6,344 nt of DNA, from positions 1 to 6,344 of the forward strand of contig LCEC01000053.1 in assembly GCA_000997475.1 (NCBI GenBank), written 5' to 3'. The notes under the pieces were generated by a model. That model was not told where the DNA came from, did no database searches, and saw only the letters and a list, made by a program, of their open reading frames with translations. A program made the translations under genes and the position numbers. Positions within the stretch are counted from its first letter, which is position 1; each line of letters starts with the position of its first letter. Below, piece after piece: positions 5,124 to 6,344 of the stretch. The DNA comes from Parcubacteria group bacterium GW2011_GWB1_42_6. GTDB lineage: Bacteria > Patescibacteriota > Minisyncoccia > Portnoybacterales > GWB1-42-6.

Positions 5124-6344
5124 TTACTTTTTATCCTTTTCGCCGCCTTCTTCAAATTGGCCTTTGATCGCGCCATCATTGTCTTTGTTTATTTCTTTCT
5201 CTTCCTTGACTTCTTTTTCATTGGCCTGCTGCTGCCGGTAGAGCTCGCTGCCGACTTTCTGGATTTCTCCGGAAAGCTCGTCCAGGGCTTTTTTGATTAT
5301 ATCCGCGTCATCGCCGTCTTTGACTTTTTTGAGTTCTCGCACTTTATCTTCCACGGACTTTTTCACATCCGCCGAGACTTTATCTCCGGCATCGCGAAGA
5401 GTTTTTTCGACGCTGTAAATCAGAGTGTCGGCTTGGTTGCGCAAATCAATCATTTCTTTTTGTTTACGGTCCTCAACCGCGTGCGATTCGGCTTCGTGCT
5501 TCATTTTTTCTATATCCTCTTTGGAAAGCGCCGAAGTGTCCTTAATGGTGATATGTTGGGATTTATTGGTCGCCTTGTCTTTGGCCATCACAGTTAAAAT
5601 TCCATTGGCGTCGATATCAAAGCTCACCTCAACTTGCGGAACGCCTCTGGGCGCCGGCGGGAGGCCGTCAAGCACGAATCTGCCCAAGGTTCGATTATCG
5701 CGAGCCATGGGGCGCTCGCCCTGCAAAACATGGATTTCCACCGCCGGCTGGCTGTCGGAAGCGGTTGAAAAAATTTGCGATTTGGAAGTTGGAATAGTGG
5801 TGTTTCTTTCAATCAAGGGAGTGGAAACGCCGCCCAAAGTTTCGATGCCCAGAGTCAAAGGCGTAACATCAAGCAATAAAACATCTTTCATTTCGCCGCC
5901 CAAAACCGCGCCTTGAATCGCCGCCCCCCAAGCCACGCATTCCATCGGGTCGACTCCGCGTTCAATTTTTTTCCCCACGTAATCTTCAACGAATTTTTGA
6001 ATAATGGGCATCCTTGTCGGACCGCCAACCATAATGATTCTGGTGATATTTTGCGAGCCAAGCTTGGCGTCAGTCAAGGCCTGCTCAAGCGGACCTCGGC
6101 ATTTATTGACAATCGGCCGAATTAAATCTTCAAATTTGGCGCGAGTGATTTTTGTCTGCAAGTGTTTGGGACCGTTTTCATCAGCCGTAATGAACGGCAA
6201 ATTGATTTCCGTTTCCAAAGTTGAAGAAAGCTCGATTTTAGCTTTTTCCGCCGCTTCTTTCACGCGAATTAAAGCCATGCTGTCTTTTTTAAGATCAATG
6301 CCGGTTTCGTTTTTAAATTGTTCCATCACATAATCGGCCAAAAT
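5124..6344 (-). CDS. dnaK: Chaperone protein DnaK (Hsp70), 5' end outside the window
   Basis: ATP-driven cytoplasmic chaperone. The visible 406 residues cover the last part of the ATPase domain and the whole substrate-binding region. Counting from the Leu at 6341, the sequence shows ETGIDLKKD (12-20), LKEAAEKAKIELSS-type helices (27-40), the nucleotide-site motif VGGPTRMP (105-112) and the interdomain linker DVLLLDVTP (153-161). Further on are the substrate-binding beta domain (to about 268, with FDIDANGILTV), the helical lid and a charged tail ending FEEGGEKDKK. By comparison with E. coli DnaK about 230 N-terminal residues are missing because the window ends at 6344; the gene itself looks healthy and open. 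The apparent TTG start at 6341 is just the window edge. Downstream are the terminator and then the membrane protein-dnaJ genes, so dnaK and dnaJ are neighbours but not adjacent. Confidence 0.97.
   Translation of the reverse strand: MLADYVMEQFKNETGIDLKKDSMALIRVKEAAEKAKIELSSTLETEINLPFITADENGPKHLQTKITRAKFEDLIRPIVNKCRGPLEQALTDAKLGSQNITRIIMVGGPTRMPIIQKFVEDYVGKKIERGVDPMECVAWGAAIQGAVLGGEMKDVLLLDVTPLTLGIETLGGVSTPLIERNTTIPTSKSQIFSTASDSQPAVEIHVLQGERPMARDNRTLGRFVLDGLPPAPRGVPQVEVSFDIDANGILTVMAKDKATNKSQHITIKDTSALSKEDIEKMKHEAESHAVEDRKQKEMIDLRNQADTLIYSVEKTLRDAGDKVSADVKKSVEDKVRELKKVKDGDDADIIKKALDELSGEIQKVGSELYRQQQANEKEVKEEKEINKDNDGAIKGQFEEGGEKDKK

Noticed and set aside
5157..6333. Long + strand open frames opposite dnaK
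   Set aside because: They are shadows of the strongly conserved dnaK frame and show no recognisable protein features.

Overview
The window reads like part of a Patescibacteria (CPR) genome, most likely a Parcubacteria-type lineage. The pointers are small hypothetical membrane proteins between housekeeping genes, a wHTH plus Cas2-like 'PaaX' protein with no CRISPR array, a large serine recombinase abutting a tRNA gene, and a compact divergent DnaK/DnaJ pair. This assignment rests on gene style, not on a marker gene. The standard code fits: TAA, TAG and TGA all end genes here.

Layout. (1) Positions 1-1667 are an integrative-element boundary. A large serine recombinase on the + strand (122-1633) is bracketed by an imperfect inverted repeat (1-78 and 1482-1574). 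It runs antisense into an intact tRNA-Lys(UUU) gene (minus, 1592-1667), and its stop codon lies in the tRNA anticodon loop. The element body probably lies to the left, outside the window. (2) Positions 1668-2518 hold a small AT-rich cassette: a PaaX/Cas2-like gene (minus, 1931-2467) with a 38-bp palindrome after its stop and a sister palindrome (44 bp when extended) just before its start. The two palindromes differ by paired, compensating changes, so the symmetry itself appears to be conserved. This is the best candidate for an undescribed system: a mini mobile element or a self-regulating module. (3) Positions 2527-6344 are chaperone territory, all on the minus strand. In transcription order it holds dnaK (5' end outside the window), a strong terminator, a promoter, a 299-aa membrane protein, dnaJ and a 177-aa membrane protein.

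How it fits together. DnaK and DnaJ form the Hsp70 folding machine; GrpE is not in the window. The dnaJ here has two defects: a +1 frameshift in a homopolymer, and only one of the four CXXCXGXG zinc motifs of a class I DnaJ. The two membrane proteins flank dnaJ and are probably co-transcribed with it, but their function cannot be read from sequence. The PaaX/Cas2-like cassette sits directly behind this operon (its palindrome begins 8 nt after the preceding stop codon) and in front of tRNA-Lys, which suggests insertion into the gap between them.
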